Assembly (NCBI RefSeq): GCF_008632455.1
Contig: NZ_CP043929.1
Location: forward strand, 1,612,001 to 1,676,000
DNA: 64,000 nt
DNA from: Methylomonas rhizoryzae
GTDB taxonomy: Bacteria > Pseudomonadota > Gammaproteobacteria > Methylococcales > Methylomonadaceae
Direction of reading: 5' to 3'
The notes below the pieces were generated by a model. That model searched no databases. It was not told the DNA's origin and worked only from the letters and a program-made list of their open reading frames with translations. Positions within the stretch are counted from its first letter, which is position 1, and each line of letters opens with the position of its first letter. Position numbers and translations under genes: made by a program. Shown here piece after piece: positions 25,633-35,254 of this stretch.

Positions 25633-26507
25633 TAAATGCTCATGCTTTGCGGGCGCAAAATGGAAATTACGTCCAAGGATTGGAACATCGCTTCGTCGGC
25701 GACGTCGGCGATTTCCTCGACGCTAAGTTCTAAACGTTCCAAAACCCCCGGCAAAAAATCCTGTGCCGCGATGCGGGTACGAATATCGCAGATTTCGTGT
25801 CCGACCGAAGGTTGAATCGTGCTGGAAACCGCCAGCGCGACGTGCATCACGCAAGCGTCGGTCTGTCTCTCCGCGCAGTCCATGGGTTTTAGCTGGTAGG
25901 CAATCAATTCCCAGATGTCGGCCGGTAATTGCCAGGCTTTCAATAGCTCGGCGCTGACTTCGCAGTAATCGAAACCGAATTCGGCTTGTTCGGCTTTGGC
26001 CAGCGCCATTTCGTCCAATTCGCCGCTGCCTATTACCTTGGCCGACTCGGCCGGAAAACGGCTGTACAAAATCAACTTGCCCAGACAGCTCAATAAGCCG
26101 GCAATAAAAAACCGTTCCGTATTCCCTAACTTTAAGCGCACCGCCAAATCTTTGGCCAATATCGCCCGCACCACGCTGTGGTTCCAGAAAATATCCATAT
26201 TCACCAATTCGGAGGCAATATCCTTGAATTGCTGAGTAACCGAAGTGCCGATGACGATGGCTTTCAGATCGTTCAGCCCGATGATGGAAATCGCCCTGGA
26301 CAAGGTGTCGATTTTGCTCGGAAAACTATATAGCGCGCTATTGACCATTTTCAATATGGCAGCGGTCAGGCCGGGATCGTGTAATATCGTGGCTTCCAGC
26401 TCGGCAAAATCCGGCTCCGGCGCCATCAGCAGTTGATTGACCCTGACCACGATATCAGGCAACGAAAACACGTTGTCGACTTGTTTAACTAACGATGCTG
26501 CGTTCAT
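25629..26507 (-). CDS. HDOD-domain signalling protein
   Basis: 292 residues made almost entirely of an HDOD domain: LPDIVVRVNQLLMAPEPDFA near the N-terminus, ILHDPGLTAAILKMVNSALY (~45-65), AISIIGLNDLKAIVIGTSVT, and WNHSVVRAILAKDLAVR. HDOD proteins look like HD hydrolases without the metal site and take part in c-di-GMP or two-component signalling. No extra effector domain is present, so its partner is unknown. Convergent with cysB. Confidence 0.85.
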   Translation of the reverse strand: MNAASLVKQVDNVFSLPDIVVRVNQLLMAPEPDFAELEATILHDPGLTAAILKMVNSALYSFPSKIDTLSRAISIIGLNDLKAIVIGTSVTQQFKDIASELVNMDIFWNHSVVRAILAKDLAVRLKLGNTERFFIAGLLSCLGKLILYSRFPAESAKVIGSGELDEMALAKAEQAEFGFDYCEVSAELLKAWQLPADIWELIAYQLKPMDCAERQTDACVMHVALAVSSTIQPSVGHEICDIRTRIAAQDFLPGVLERLELSVEEIADVADEAMFQSLDVISILRPQSMSIY

Positions 26508-26955
26508 TCATTTCCCCAAATCTATGTCGTCGGAACAAACCGCCGGCAACGTCGGCCTAGCCGCTAACACCGGACTTCGATAGTCTACTTGCCACCGAAC
26601 CGGCCCAAGCTTTCCGGCTAACCGCACCGTTGCGCCTACCTCCCATAAAATTAGATGAAGTTTGCCAAATTGCCGACCGCTAATCGACTTTTAGCAAGTT
26701 GGGCCGTACAACGGCGCTAGCATGTGACGTGACACAAAGAGCGAAGAGCAAAGGTTGTCAAACTCCGCTTGAGGGTATTGACGGCTTATTTCCTACAGTC
26801 GGGTGTACGAATATTTTATCCTGTCTTGGTGTATGCCGGCTTTCCGCCACGGTTTCAAACGCCAGTTGGATAGATTGCGCTGCGCGGCCAGGCGTGGAAG
26901 GGCAAAGATGTGGGCGGGCAGTTACAAGACGGGTTTCTAAGCTGGAGGCGCGAAC
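26508..26955. other. gap without a supportable gene
   Basis: Between the HDOD gene (leftwards) and the ATPase module (rightwards). A 102-codon plus-strand frame at 26699-27007 resembles no protein I know, is Cys/Arg-rich and ends inside a palindrome, so I do not call it. The region should hold both divergent promoters. Confidence 0.5.
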
Positions 26956-27008
26956 ATTAAGCAATAAATTTTTTGCCAAGTATTTTGACAAAAAATTTAT
27001 TGCTTAAT
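26956..27008. repeat. perfect 20-bp inverted repeat upstream of the ATPase module
   Basis: attaagcaataaattttttg (26956-26975) and its exact complement (26989-27008) flank a 13-base loop. The element is very AT-rich compared with the surrounding DNA and ends 34 bp before the first ATPase start codon. It could be an operator, an RNA hairpin in the leader, or a bidirectional terminator; the T-run lies inside the stem rather than after it. Confidence 0.9.
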
Positions 27009-27042
27009 AGCATGGCAGTAAAAGTTTTGCCGGGAGTCTGTC

Positions 27043-28158
27043 GTGCCTCAATACCAACCTCTAACCGATGTGTTGCAAGTGCTGACCGAGCGTTTGCTTG
27101 CAAGTGAAAACGTCATTCTCAGCGGTCATCGCCGCATCGGCAAAACCCAGTTAATGCAATATCTGGAAGCCAATGCGCCGGAGGCTTTTCTTCCGACTTA
27201 CGTGATCGTGGAATCGGCGGATACCGTCGACGAGTTCTATCGAAAGTTGCTTTCTCATTTGGTCGATCAAAGTTTTTTGAATCGTTGGGACGCCTTGGGA
27301 TGGCAAATCAGTAGCCGCTTCAAAACGATCAACGTGCAAGAGGTGGGTAAAAGCGTCAGGTTCGGCGATGCCAAGGCGCTGGATTATCACGCCGAGTTTT
27401 GCCGATTACTGGAACATCTTGAACCGGGCCGGCCCATCGTATTGATGCTGGACGAATTTCCGCAGGCCTTGGAAAACATTCGCGAAAACGCAGGCATTCA
27501 GCACGTGCGCAAGTTATTGACCACTCAGCGCGAACTACGGCAAGAGCCCCGCTACAAAGGCAAAATCCGGTTCCTATATGCCGGCTCCATCGGCTTGCAA
27601 AACGTCGTGGAGGGCATGGGGTTTACCAAACACATCAACGACCTGCGCGAAATCAAAATGCGCCCGTTCCGCCGCGACGAGGCTCGGGATTATTTGCAGT
27701 GTTTACTGGATAAAAAATCGCTACAAGCCAACGACACCTGGCTGGAAACGGTGATGGATCGTATCGATTGGCTGGCGCCGTTTTACATCAGTTTGCTGGT
27801 CGACGAACTTCACGCATCGCCGCTGGCGGAACAACATATCGACGAGGCTTTTCAAGCCATGATCGGCCATCGCCACAACTTCGAGCACTGGCACAACCGG
27901 CTAAAGCCGCAAGCGCTCACCAAACAGGAATACCGTTTCTGCAAAACCCTGCTTAGCTTGGCGGCCGACCCGGAGCGCCTGGGTATCGATTACGGCGAAG
28001 CCTGCAATTTGGCGGTGCAACACGAAGTCATCGACAAAGTGTCCCGCTTGTTGAACATCCTGCAACACGACGGCTATCTGGCTCGCGACGAATACAACCG
28101 TTTGCGTTTCATCTCCCCGGTGCTGCGCGCCTGGTGGTGGAAAGAAATCGCCAACTGA
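27043..28158 (+). CDS. AAA/STAND-like ATPase with C-terminal winged helix
   Basis: 371 residues starting at GTG 27043 (cgggag upstream). P-loop GHRRIGKTQL (~28-37), Walker B IVLMLDEFPQ (~130-139), a sensor-like FLYAGSIGLQN segment (~171), and a C-terminal winged helix (~285-371). It resembles the archaeal-type ATPase family COG1672. No effector or nuclease domain is visible. 13 bp separate it from the next, larger ATPase; both have the same ATPase-winged-helix plan, so they probably act as a pair. Function unknown. Confidence 0.75.
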   Translation: MPQYQPLTDVLQVLTERLLASENVILSGHRRIGKTQLMQYLEANAPEAFLPTYVIVESADTVDEFYRKLLSHLVDQSFLNRWDALGWQISSRFKTINVQEVGKSVRFGDAKALDYHAEFCRLLEHLEPGRPIVLMLDEFPQALENIRENAGIQHVRKLLTTQRELRQEPRYKGKIRFLYAGSIGLQNVVEGMGFTKHINDLREIKMRPFRRDEARDYLQCLLDKKSLQANDTWLETVMDRIDWLAPFYISLLVDELHASPLAEQHIDEAFQAMIGHRHNFEHWHNRLKPQALTKQEYRFCKTLLSLAADPERLGIDYGEACNLAVQHEVIDKVSRLLNILQHDGYLARDEYNRLRFISPVLRAWWWKEIAN

Positions 28159-28171
28159 GCGGAGCCCGAAC

Positions 28172-30406
28172 ATGACTGTCGCCGCCATTTATAACCCGCA
28201 GGAAATGCAGGAAGACTTATTCGTCGAACGTTTCGTGGTGCGCCGCGACACCTTGGCCGAACTGCTGCAACGCATCCGTCAAACCGAGCCGGAGCAAACC
28301 TTCAAACACACCATCATTCAAGGCCTGCGCGGCCAAGGCAAAACCACGCTGCTGCGCAAATTGTCGATTTGCGTGCGCGACGATGCCGAATTGTCGCCTT
28401 GGCTGATACCGGTACTGTTCCGCGAAGAAGAATACTCGGTGACCTCGCTGTGCCGGCTGTGGGAATTGGTCGGCGACTATCTGGCCGAACGACCCGAGTT
28501 CGAAGCGTTGCCGGAGCGGTTCGAAGAGGCCTATGCGTCGCCGCACTACGAAAAGGATTGTTTTTCGATCTTGGCCGATGCCTTGCAACAAGCCGATAAA
28601 AGCGTGTTGCTGTTGATCGACAACCTGGGCGAAATGCTGGAAAAATTCGACATTCGCGATCAGCAGCGCCTGCGGGAAATCCTGCAAACCAATCGCCGCG
28701 TCCGCATCGTCGGCGCCTCCGCGGTAATGTTGGAACAGCATTACGACCAAGGCAAACCGTTTTTCCAGTTTTTTACCGTCAAAACCTTGTCCGGCCTCAA
28801 TCGCGAGGAAACCCACGAATTACTGTTGGGCTTGGGCAACGCCGAGCAGACCGCAAAAATGCGGGAAATTCTGCAAACCAAAGCCGGCAAAGTCGAAGCT
28901 CTGCGCCGCCTGACCGCCGGCGTGCCGCGCACGATGATTCTACTGTTCGAAATTTTTCTGGACGACCACGGCAGCGCCTTGGACGATTTGGAAATGCTGC
29001 TGGACCGAGTCACGCCACTGTACAAACACCGGCTGGACGACCTGCCGACCCAGCAACAATCCATCGTCCATGCCATTGCCCTGGGTTGGGACGCCATGTC
29101 CACCAAGGAAATTGCCGCCAAAACCAAGCTAGCCAGCAAATTGGTTTCCGCGCAATTGAAGCAGTTGGAAAAAAACCGTTTGATCCGCTGTATTCCCACC
29201 TCGACCAAGAATCATCTCTACCAATTGGAAGATCGCTTCTTCAATATCTGGTGTTTGATGCGGCTGGGGCGCAAGAACGACAAGCAACGGGCGATTTGGC
29301 TGGTCAAGTTTTTGGAGAGTTGGTGCGACGAGCAAGAGTTGGCCGAGCGCGCAGAACGGCATATGGATGCTTTGAAACAAGGCAAATTGGCGCCGCGTCA
29401 TGCGTTGTTGTGGAGTCAGGCACTGGCGCAGAGTTTGCGGGATTTGGAGTTGCAGCAGCGGCTATTGGATACGACGCGGGAATTCTTGCCGCAAATTTCT
29501 GAGAGTTTGCCGGAGTCGGATTATGTGTTGTTCGATAAAGCAGATGAAGCATATAGACAAGGCGATTTAAAAGAGGCGTTGAAGCTTATATTGCCTCTAG
29601 CTGAAAAAGGTATCCCAAGGGCAATGGGATTGACGGGTGTTTTTTATCAAGATGAGGGCAAATTGAAGCTGGCCGAGTCTTACTATCAAAAAACTGTGGA
29701 GAAAGGTCTCCCGGTTGGCTTTTGGGCATTGGCTCGTTTACATCAAGATCAAGGAAAGTTTAAAAGAGCAGAGCGTTATTATCTTTTAGCCATTGAAAAG
29801 GGATTTTCAGATGCGACGATTGATCTTGCCAAAAATTATGCTGAACAAGATAAATTGGAACTTGCCGAACACTATTTTTCGGTAGCAGCGGGTGAGGGCG
29901 ATGCAGAAGCGATATGCGATTTCTCTACCTTTTATTTGATGCACGGCCTGCAGCCGGGTAAAGCGCTAAAGCTACTCCGTAACGCTTTGGAGATTGAGCC
30001 GAAAGCTGTTTCAAATAAGTTGTTGGGATTGGTGACCCTATGGAACGAAGATTATCTTGAGGCTTTCAATTTTATCGATCAAGCCTTGATTGAACTCGAG
30101 GGAGACCAAGATGAAATGAGGATATTGCTTCCTTTGCTAGTTTTGATGTTAGTTGCCAAAGGTCAAACCGCATTCGCATTGAAATTGTTCGAAAATGAAA
30201 AGTATCGACATCTAAATCTGAAAGAACATCTGAAGCCTTATTACTATGCCGTGTTGCAGGAAATCGGCGAGTCCCGCCGGGATGATGTCTTGCGAATGGG
30301 TCCTGAGCTGGAGCAAACCGTTGCCGAAATTCGAGCTAGCTTTGAAGGCTTTCGGCTGCAATACCGTTTATTGCCAGAACAATCAACTGACGCAAACCCC
30401 GTATAA
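28172..30406 (+). CDS. STAND-like ATPase fused to Sel1/TPR repeats
   Basis: 744 residues. P-loop GLRGQGKTTLLR (~50), Walker B VLLLIDNLGE (~147), a winged helix (STKEIAAKTKLASKLVSAQL, ~308-330), a helical linker to ~450, then Sel1/TPR-type repeats (AESYYQKTVEKGLPVGFWAL; AERYYLLAIEKGFSDA; AEHYFSVAAGEGDAEA). This plan matches NTP-driven sensor switches. The ATPase half is GC-rich like its surroundings, while the repeat half is AT-rich (by hand: 33/60 G+C in the line at 28921, 20/60 at 29821), suggesting the sensor tail was swapped in. CGGAG precedes the ATG. Confidence 0.75.
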   Translation: MTVAAIYNPQEMQEDLFVERFVVRRDTLAELLQRIRQTEPEQTFKHTIIQGLRGQGKTTLLRKLSICVRDDAELSPWLIPVLFREEEYSVTSLCRLWELVGDYLAERPEFEALPERFEEAYASPHYEKDCFSILADALQQADKSVLLLIDNLGEMLEKFDIRDQQRLREILQTNRRVRIVGASAVMLEQHYDQGKPFFQFFTVKTLSGLNREETHELLLGLGNAEQTAKMREILQTKAGKVEALRRLTAGVPRTMILLFEIFLDDHGSALDDLEMLLDRVTPLYKHRLDDLPTQQQSIVHAIALGWDAMSTKEIAAKTKLASKLVSAQLKQLEKNRLIRCIPTSTKNHLYQLEDRFFNIWCLMRLGRKNDKQRAIWLVKFLESWCDEQELAERAERHMDALKQGKLAPRHALLWSQALAQSLRDLELQQRLLDTTREFLPQISESLPESDYVLFDKADEAYRQGDLKEALKLILPLAEKGIPRAMGLTGVFYQDEGKLKLAESYYQKTVEKGLPVGFWALARLHQDQGKFKRAERYYLLAIEKGFSDATIDLAKNYAEQDKLELAEHYFSVAAGEGDAEAICDFSTFYLMHGLQPGKALKLLRNALEIEPKAVSNKLLGLVTLWNEDYLEAFNFIDQALIELEGDQDEMRILLPLLVLMLVAKGQTAFALKLFENEKYRHLNLKEHLKPYYYAVLQEIGESRRDDVLRMGPELEQTVAEIRASFEGFRLQYRLLPEQSTDANPV

Positions 30407-30433
30407 TCGCCCGCTTTTTACCTGCTACATCCG

Positions 30434-33400
30434 ATGTCCTCAGCCGAAACCCTGAAACAACTTTCCCGAAACCTTGCCAGCTGCATGAGCGCCGACCGCT
30501 ACGGCCTCAAACGCCAGCTTGACCGCTTGCGCAACGAGGCGGGCAAGGGCAAGGATGTAGGCGGGCAACTCCAGCAACTGGCCGACAAAGTCGAGCGCTC
30601 GGTGAGCCGTTGCATGCAGCGGCGGGCCTCGGTGCCGGTGATCGAGTATCCGGATTTGCCGGTCAGCGGCAAGAAGGACGAGATTGCCGAATTAATCAGG
30701 AACAACCAGATCACCATCGTCTGCGGCGAGACCGGCTCCGGTAAGACCACGCAGTTGCCGAAGATTTGTCTGGAGATCGGTCGCGGCATAACCGGCATGA
30801 TAGGCCACACCCAGCCGAGAAGGATCGCGGCGCGCACCGTGGCCGACCGCATCGCCGAGGAACTGGGTCAGGCCATCGGCAATACCGTCGGTTACAAGGT
30901 GCGCTTTCACGACCAGACCGCGCCGAATTCGCTGGTCAAACTGATGACCGACGGTATTTTACTGGCCGAGACCCAGAACGACCGCTATCTAAACCAGTAC
31001 GACACGCTGATCATAGATGAGGCCCACGAGCGTAGCCTGAACATCGACTTTCTGCTGGGCTATCTGCGCTGGCTGTTGCCGAAGCGGCCGGATTTGAAGG
31101 TGGTGATTACTTCGGCGACGATCGACCCGGAACGATTCGCCAAGCATTTTAACGGCGCGCCCATCGTCAACGTCTCCGGCCGCACTTATCCGGTGGATAT
31201 TCGCTACCGACCGATCGAGTTGATCGAGGAAGACGACGAAACTTCGGCCGACTTGCAGCAAGCGATTCTGGATGCGGTGGACGAGCTGTACCGGGATTTG
31301 CGCGGCGACATTTTGATTTTCCTGAGCGGCGAGCACGAAATTCGCGAGACTACCGAATCCTTGCGCAAGTCGCATAACAACGGCCGCTACGAAGTGTTGC
31401 CGCTGTATTCCAAGCTCAGCGTCGCCGAGCAGGAGCGGGTGTTCAAGCCTTCCGGCAACAAACCGCGCATCGTGTTGGCCACCAACGTCGCCGAGACTTC
31501 GCTGACCGTGCCCGGCATTCGTTGCGTGATCGATTCCGGCCACGCCCGCATCAGCCGCTACAGTGCCCGCAGCAAGATCCAACGCTTGCCGATTGAGCGC
31601 ATCTCGCAAGCCAGCGCCAACCAGCGGGCAGGGCGCTGCGGCCGGGTTGCGGAAGGTATCTGCATCCGCTTGTATTCCAAGGAAGATTATCTGGCGCGGC
31701 CGGAATTTACCGATCCGGAGATTTTAAGAACCAATCTGTCGTCGGTGATCTTGCAGATGGCGGCGCTGAAGCTGGGCGACATCGAGGAATTCCCGTTCGT
31801 CGAGCCGCCCGACGAAAAAATGGTGCGTGACGGCAAAACCTCGCTGTTCGAAGTCGATGCCTTGGACAAACAAGGCAATCTGACCGACACCGGCCGGCAA
31901 CTGGCGAAGATTCCGACCGACCCGAAACTGGCGCGGATGCTGTTGGCGGCGGCGCAATTGGGCTCGCTGCACGAAGTGTCTATCATCGTCTCTGCGTTGA
32001 GCATCCAAGACCCGCGCGACAAGCCGGCCGACAAACTGCCGCAAGCCGAAGCCAAGCACGCCCAGTTCAAGGCCGAGGATTCGGACTTTTTGACGCTGTT
32101 GAATCTGTGGAACGCCTTCGAGGAACAGAAGAAACACCTGACCAACAGCAAACTGCGCAAGTACTGCCAGGACAATTTTCTGTCCTACATTCGCATGCGC
32201 GAATGGCACGACATTCACACTCAAATCATGCAGGTGGCGCGCGGCGATTTGGGTCTGAAGACCGCCGGCAATCCGGCCAACTACGAGCAAATCCACATGG
32301 CCTTGCTGCCGGGTTTGCTGTCGAATATCGGCTTTCGCCACGAGCAATACGAATATTTGGGCGCGCGCGGCCTGAAGTTTTTCATCTTCCCCGGTTCCGG
32401 CCAGCACAAGGCGCGGCCCAAGTGGATCATGGCCGCCGAGCAGGTCGAAACCAGCAAGGTCTACGCCCGCACCGTTGCCAAGATCGAGCCGGAATGGATA
32501 GAAGCTTGCGCTCAGCATCTGGTCAAGCGCAATTATTACGACCCGCATTGGGAGAAAAACGCCGGCCGTTGCGGCGTTTACGAGCGGACTTTGCTATACG
32601 GCTTGACCTTGACCGCCAAGCGCAAAGTGCCTTACGAAAACGTCGATCCTAAGGCGGCGCGGGAGATGTTCATCCGCCATGCGCTGGTCAATCAGGATTA
32701 CCACTCCAACGCGCCGTTTTTTAAAGCTAACGAGAAGCTGCTGGAGGAGGTGGGTTATATCCAGCACAAGGGCCGCCGGGTCGATTTGATCGAGGATGAG
32801 GAATGGCTGTACCAGTTTTACGACAAGAAACTGCCGGCCGAGATCGTCAGCGGCATTACCTTGGACCAGTGGCGCAAGCAGGTTGAGCGCAACAATCCCA
32901 AAATCCTGTTCCTGACCAAAGAAGACCTGACCCGTAACGACGACAACCAAATCAACGACTGGGATTTTCCGGACAGCAAGAAAGTCGGCGATCTGACCAT
33001 CGAGTTGCATTACCGCTTCGAGCCAGGCCACGACGAGGACGGCGTCACCGCCATCGTGCCGGTGCACCAGCTCAACCAGATTCGCCAGCAGCCGTTCGAC
33101 TGGCTGGTGCCGGGCATGCTGGAAGAAAAAGTGGTGGCCTTGATCAAGGCCTTGCCCAAGCATCTGCGCAAACACTTTGTGCCAGTGCCGAACACCGCCA
33201 AGGCCTGCCTGGAAATCGAGCCGGATTTTAAAGGTTCGCTGTACGAATGGCTGAGTAACCGCTTGCGCAAATTGACCGGCGAGGCGATTCCGCTCAACGA
33301 ATGGCAGTCGGACGCCTTGCCCGAGCATTTGAAGATGAACTTTCGGGTGGTGGACGATGCCGGCCGGGCCATCGGTTACGGCCGCAATCTCGCCAAATTA

Positions 33401-34327
33401 CAGGCTCAGTTCGCCACCAAGGCCGGCGACAGTTTCGACAAGCTGGCGCAAGAGGAAATGAATTACACCGGCTGTATCGCCTGGGCCTTCGACGACTTGC
33501 CGGAGACTTGGCAGTTCATGCAAAAAGGCCAGAGCTTCATCGGTTTTCCGGCGATTGTGGATGAGGGACCAACGGTTGGGGTGAAGATTCTGGAAACCCA
33601 GCACAAGGCCGAACTGGCCCATTTCGACGGTCTGACCAAGCTGTATCAATTGGTCTGCAAAAAGGATGCGCAATACATTTTAAAAAACCACGGCGTGGCC
33701 CCAGCCTTGCAACTGGCTTATAACCAGCTTCCGCCGCATCCGCTATTAAAGGACCGTGCCGGCGGCGAGTTCAAGGACGATCTGTTGTATGCGATTTTCA
33801 GCGCGGTGTTTGTCGAGGATAAAAACATACGAACGCAGCAGCGATTCGAAACGGTACTGGCCGAGCAAAAATCGGCGTTATTGACCACTTGCAACCAAAT
33901 AGGCAAGCAAGTTGGGGAAATCTTGGCAAACTACCAATCGTTGCGCGCCCGCTTGCAGCAACCCGGTATTGTGCCGGCCTTGCGCGAGGATATAGAACAG
34001 CAATTGGCGTTGCTGTTGTTCAGGGGCTGTTTACGTCACACCCCGGCCGCGCAGTTGCCGGCCCTGGTGCGCTATTTGAAGGCCGCGGAGTTCCGGCTGG
34101 AAAAACAAAAGCCGGACACAACCGAAACGCAAGGATTGAAACGCCTGTGGCAACGCTATTGGCAGCAGGTGGAAAAGCAGTTGAAAACCGGTCAGCCGAC
34201 CCCGGAACGTCAGTTGTTTCGTTGGCAAATGGAAGAGCTTAGGGTGTCGCTGTTTGCGCAGCAATTGAAAACCGCTTACCCGGTTTCCGTACAACGTTTG
34301 GAGAAGGCGTGGAACGAAATGTTTTGA
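30434..34327 (+). CDS. hrpA: ATP-dependent RNA helicase HrpA
   Basis: 1297 residues, close to E. coli HrpA (1300). DEAH/RHA helicase core: Walker A GETGSGKTTQLPK (~97-109), DEAH box IIDEAHERS (~193), SAT motif, QRAGRCGR (motif VI, ~395), followed by HA2, OB-fold and the long HrpA-specific C-terminal domain. HrpA acts on mRNA and stalled or collided ribosomes. Encoded 27 bp after the ATPase module; no clear ribosome-binding site. Confidence 0.97.
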   Translation: MSSAETLKQLSRNLASCMSADRYGLKRQLDRLRNEAGKGKDVGGQLQQLADKVERSVSRCMQRRASVPVIEYPDLPVSGKKDEIAELIRNNQITIVCGETGSGKTTQLPKICLEIGRGITGMIGHTQPRRIAARTVADRIAEELGQAIGNTVGYKVRFHDQTAPNSLVKLMTDGILLAETQNDRYLNQYDTLIIDEAHERSLNIDFLLGYLRWLLPKRPDLKVVITSATIDPERFAKHFNGAPIVNVSGRTYPVDIRYRPIELIEEDDETSADLQQAILDAVDELYRDLRGDILIFLSGEHEIRETTESLRKSHNNGRYEVLPLYSKLSVAEQERVFKPSGNKPRIVLATNVAETSLTVPGIRCVIDSGHARISRYSARSKIQRLPIERISQASANQRAGRCGRVAEGICIRLYSKEDYLARPEFTDPEILRTNLSSVILQMAALKLGDIEEFPFVEPPDEKMVRDGKTSLFEVDALDKQGNLTDTGRQLAKIPTDPKLARMLLAAAQLGSLHEVSIIVSALSIQDPRDKPADKLPQAEAKHAQFKAEDSDFLTLLNLWNAFEEQKKHLTNSKLRKYCQDNFLSYIRMREWHDIHTQIMQVARGDLGLKTAGNPANYEQIHMALLPGLLSNIGFRHEQYEYLGARGLKFFIFPGSGQHKARPKWIMAAEQVETSKVYARTVAKIEPEWIEACAQHLVKRNYYDPHWEKNAGRCGVYERTLLYGLTLTAKRKVPYENVDPKAAREMFIRHALVNQDYHSNAPFFKANEKLLEEVGYIQHKGRRVDLIEDEEWLYQFYDKKLPAEIVSGITLDQWRKQVERNNPKILFLTKEDLTRNDDNQINDWDFPDSKKVGDLTIELHYRFEPGHDEDGVTAIVPVHQLNQIRQQPFDWLVPGMLEEKVVALIKALPKHLRKHFVPVPNTAKACLEIEPDFKGSLYEWLSNRLRKLTGEAIPLNEWQSDALPEHLKMNFRVVDDAGRAIGYGRNLAKLQAQFATKAGDSFDKLAQEEMNYTGCIAWAFDDLPETWQFMQKGQSFIGFPAIVDEGPTVGVKILETQHKAELAHFDGLTKLYQLVCKKDAQYILKNHGVAPALQLAYNQLPPHPLLKDRAGGEFKDDLLYAIFSAVFVEDKNIRTQQRFETVLAEQKSALLTTCNQIGKQVGEILANYQSLRARLQQPGIVPALREDIEQQLALLLFRGCLRHTPAAQLPALVRYLKAAEFRLEKQKPDTTETQGLKRLWQRYWQQVEKQLKTGQPTPERQLFRWQMEELRVSLFAQQLKTAYPVSVQRLEKAWNEMF

Positions 34328-34372
34328 GCTAACTCTTAACTTGGGTGCTAACTTGACTTAAGGAAACCCCAA

Positions 34373-35083
34373 ATGATACCGATCAGAGATTCTATCCCTT
34401 GTTCGATCACGCCTTATGTGACGTGGACCATCATGGGCATATGCGTGTTGGTGTTCCTGTCCATGATTGCGATGCCCGATCCCATGGCTCAGCATTTTTT
34501 ATACAAATACGGCATGGTGCCGATTCGCTATACCAATCCGGTGTGGGCGCAGCATTTCGGTTTGCCGCCGGATCATTACTTTTCCTTTCTCAGCAGTTTG
34601 TTTTTGCACGGCGGCTGGGCCCATTTAGCTATCAATATGATGTTCCTGTGGATATTCGCGGATAACATCGAAGATTTGATGGGACACGGTCGGTTTTTAG
34701 TCTTTTACCTGATTTGCGGTTTGCTGGCCACTTTCGCCCAATGGTATTTTTCGCAAAATTTGGTAGTACCGGTGGTCGGGGCGTCGGGTGCGATAGCCGG
34801 GGTTTTAGGCGCTTATTTTTTCCGTTTTCCGTATGCGCAAGTGGCCATCGTGGTGCCTATCTTGTTCTTTCCGCTGTTTTTCGAAATTCCGGCCATCGCG
34901 TTTTTAGGGGTATGGGTTATCTTGCAATTGCAAGAGCTGACCGCATCCGCCGTATTTCCGGGGGTGGGCGGCAATTCCGCTTGGTGGGCGCATTTGGGCG
35001 GCTTCGTAGTAGGCGCGCTGATTCATCCCTGGTTCATCGAAAAATTGCCGGCGCGGGATATGGATCAGGCCGCGTTAGAGTAA
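34373..35083 (+). CDS. rhomboid-family intramembrane serine protease
   Basis: 236 residues with six or seven predicted membrane helices. The catalytic serine is in VVGASGAIAGVLGAYFFRFP (GxSG) and the catalytic histidine in WWAHLGGFVVGALIHP near the C-terminus. HGGWAHLAINMMFLWIFADN carries the conserved His/Asn residues of the second helix. It cleaves membrane-protein substrates within or next to the bilayer; the substrate is unknown. 45 bp downstream of hrpA. Confidence 0.9.
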   Translation: MIPIRDSIPCSITPYVTWTIMGICVLVFLSMIAMPDPMAQHFLYKYGMVPIRYTNPVWAQHFGLPPDHYFSFLSSLFLHGGWAHLAINMMFLWIFADNIEDLMGHGRFLVFYLICGLLATFAQWYFSQNLVVPVVGASGAIAGVLGAYFFRFPYAQVAIVVPILFFPLFFEIPAIAFLGVWVILQLQELTASAVFPGVGGNSAWWAHLGGFVVGALIHPWFIEKLPARDMDQAALE

Positions 35084-35174
35084 TCGCAAGTGTATTGGGG
35101 GGAGATTCAATGGCAACGGACATTTTAAGGATGTAAGCGGGGCGGGCTATGCTGCTCGCTCCGCTTACCGGGAC

Positions 35175-35235
35175 GAATCGGGTAGCCGATTAGCATCCCG
35201 GCGTCTAAGCGCTAGTCACGTTTCGGCGCCGGGAT
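35175..35235. repeat. two hairpins between convergent genes
   Basis: aatcgg/ccgatt with a 4-base loop (35175-35190) and atcccggcg/cgccgggat (35195-35203 with 35227-35235). They lie between the convergent rhomboid (ends 35083) and cytochrome (ends 35255) genes and may terminate or separate the two transcripts, though neither has a T-run. Confidence 0.5.
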
Positions 35236-35254
35236 AGATACAAGCAGGGCAGGG

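Noticed and set aside
26699..27007. 102-codon plus-strand frame before the ATPase module
   Set aside because: Ends inside the perfect inverted repeat, is Cys/Arg-rich and resembles nothing; more likely promoter DNA.
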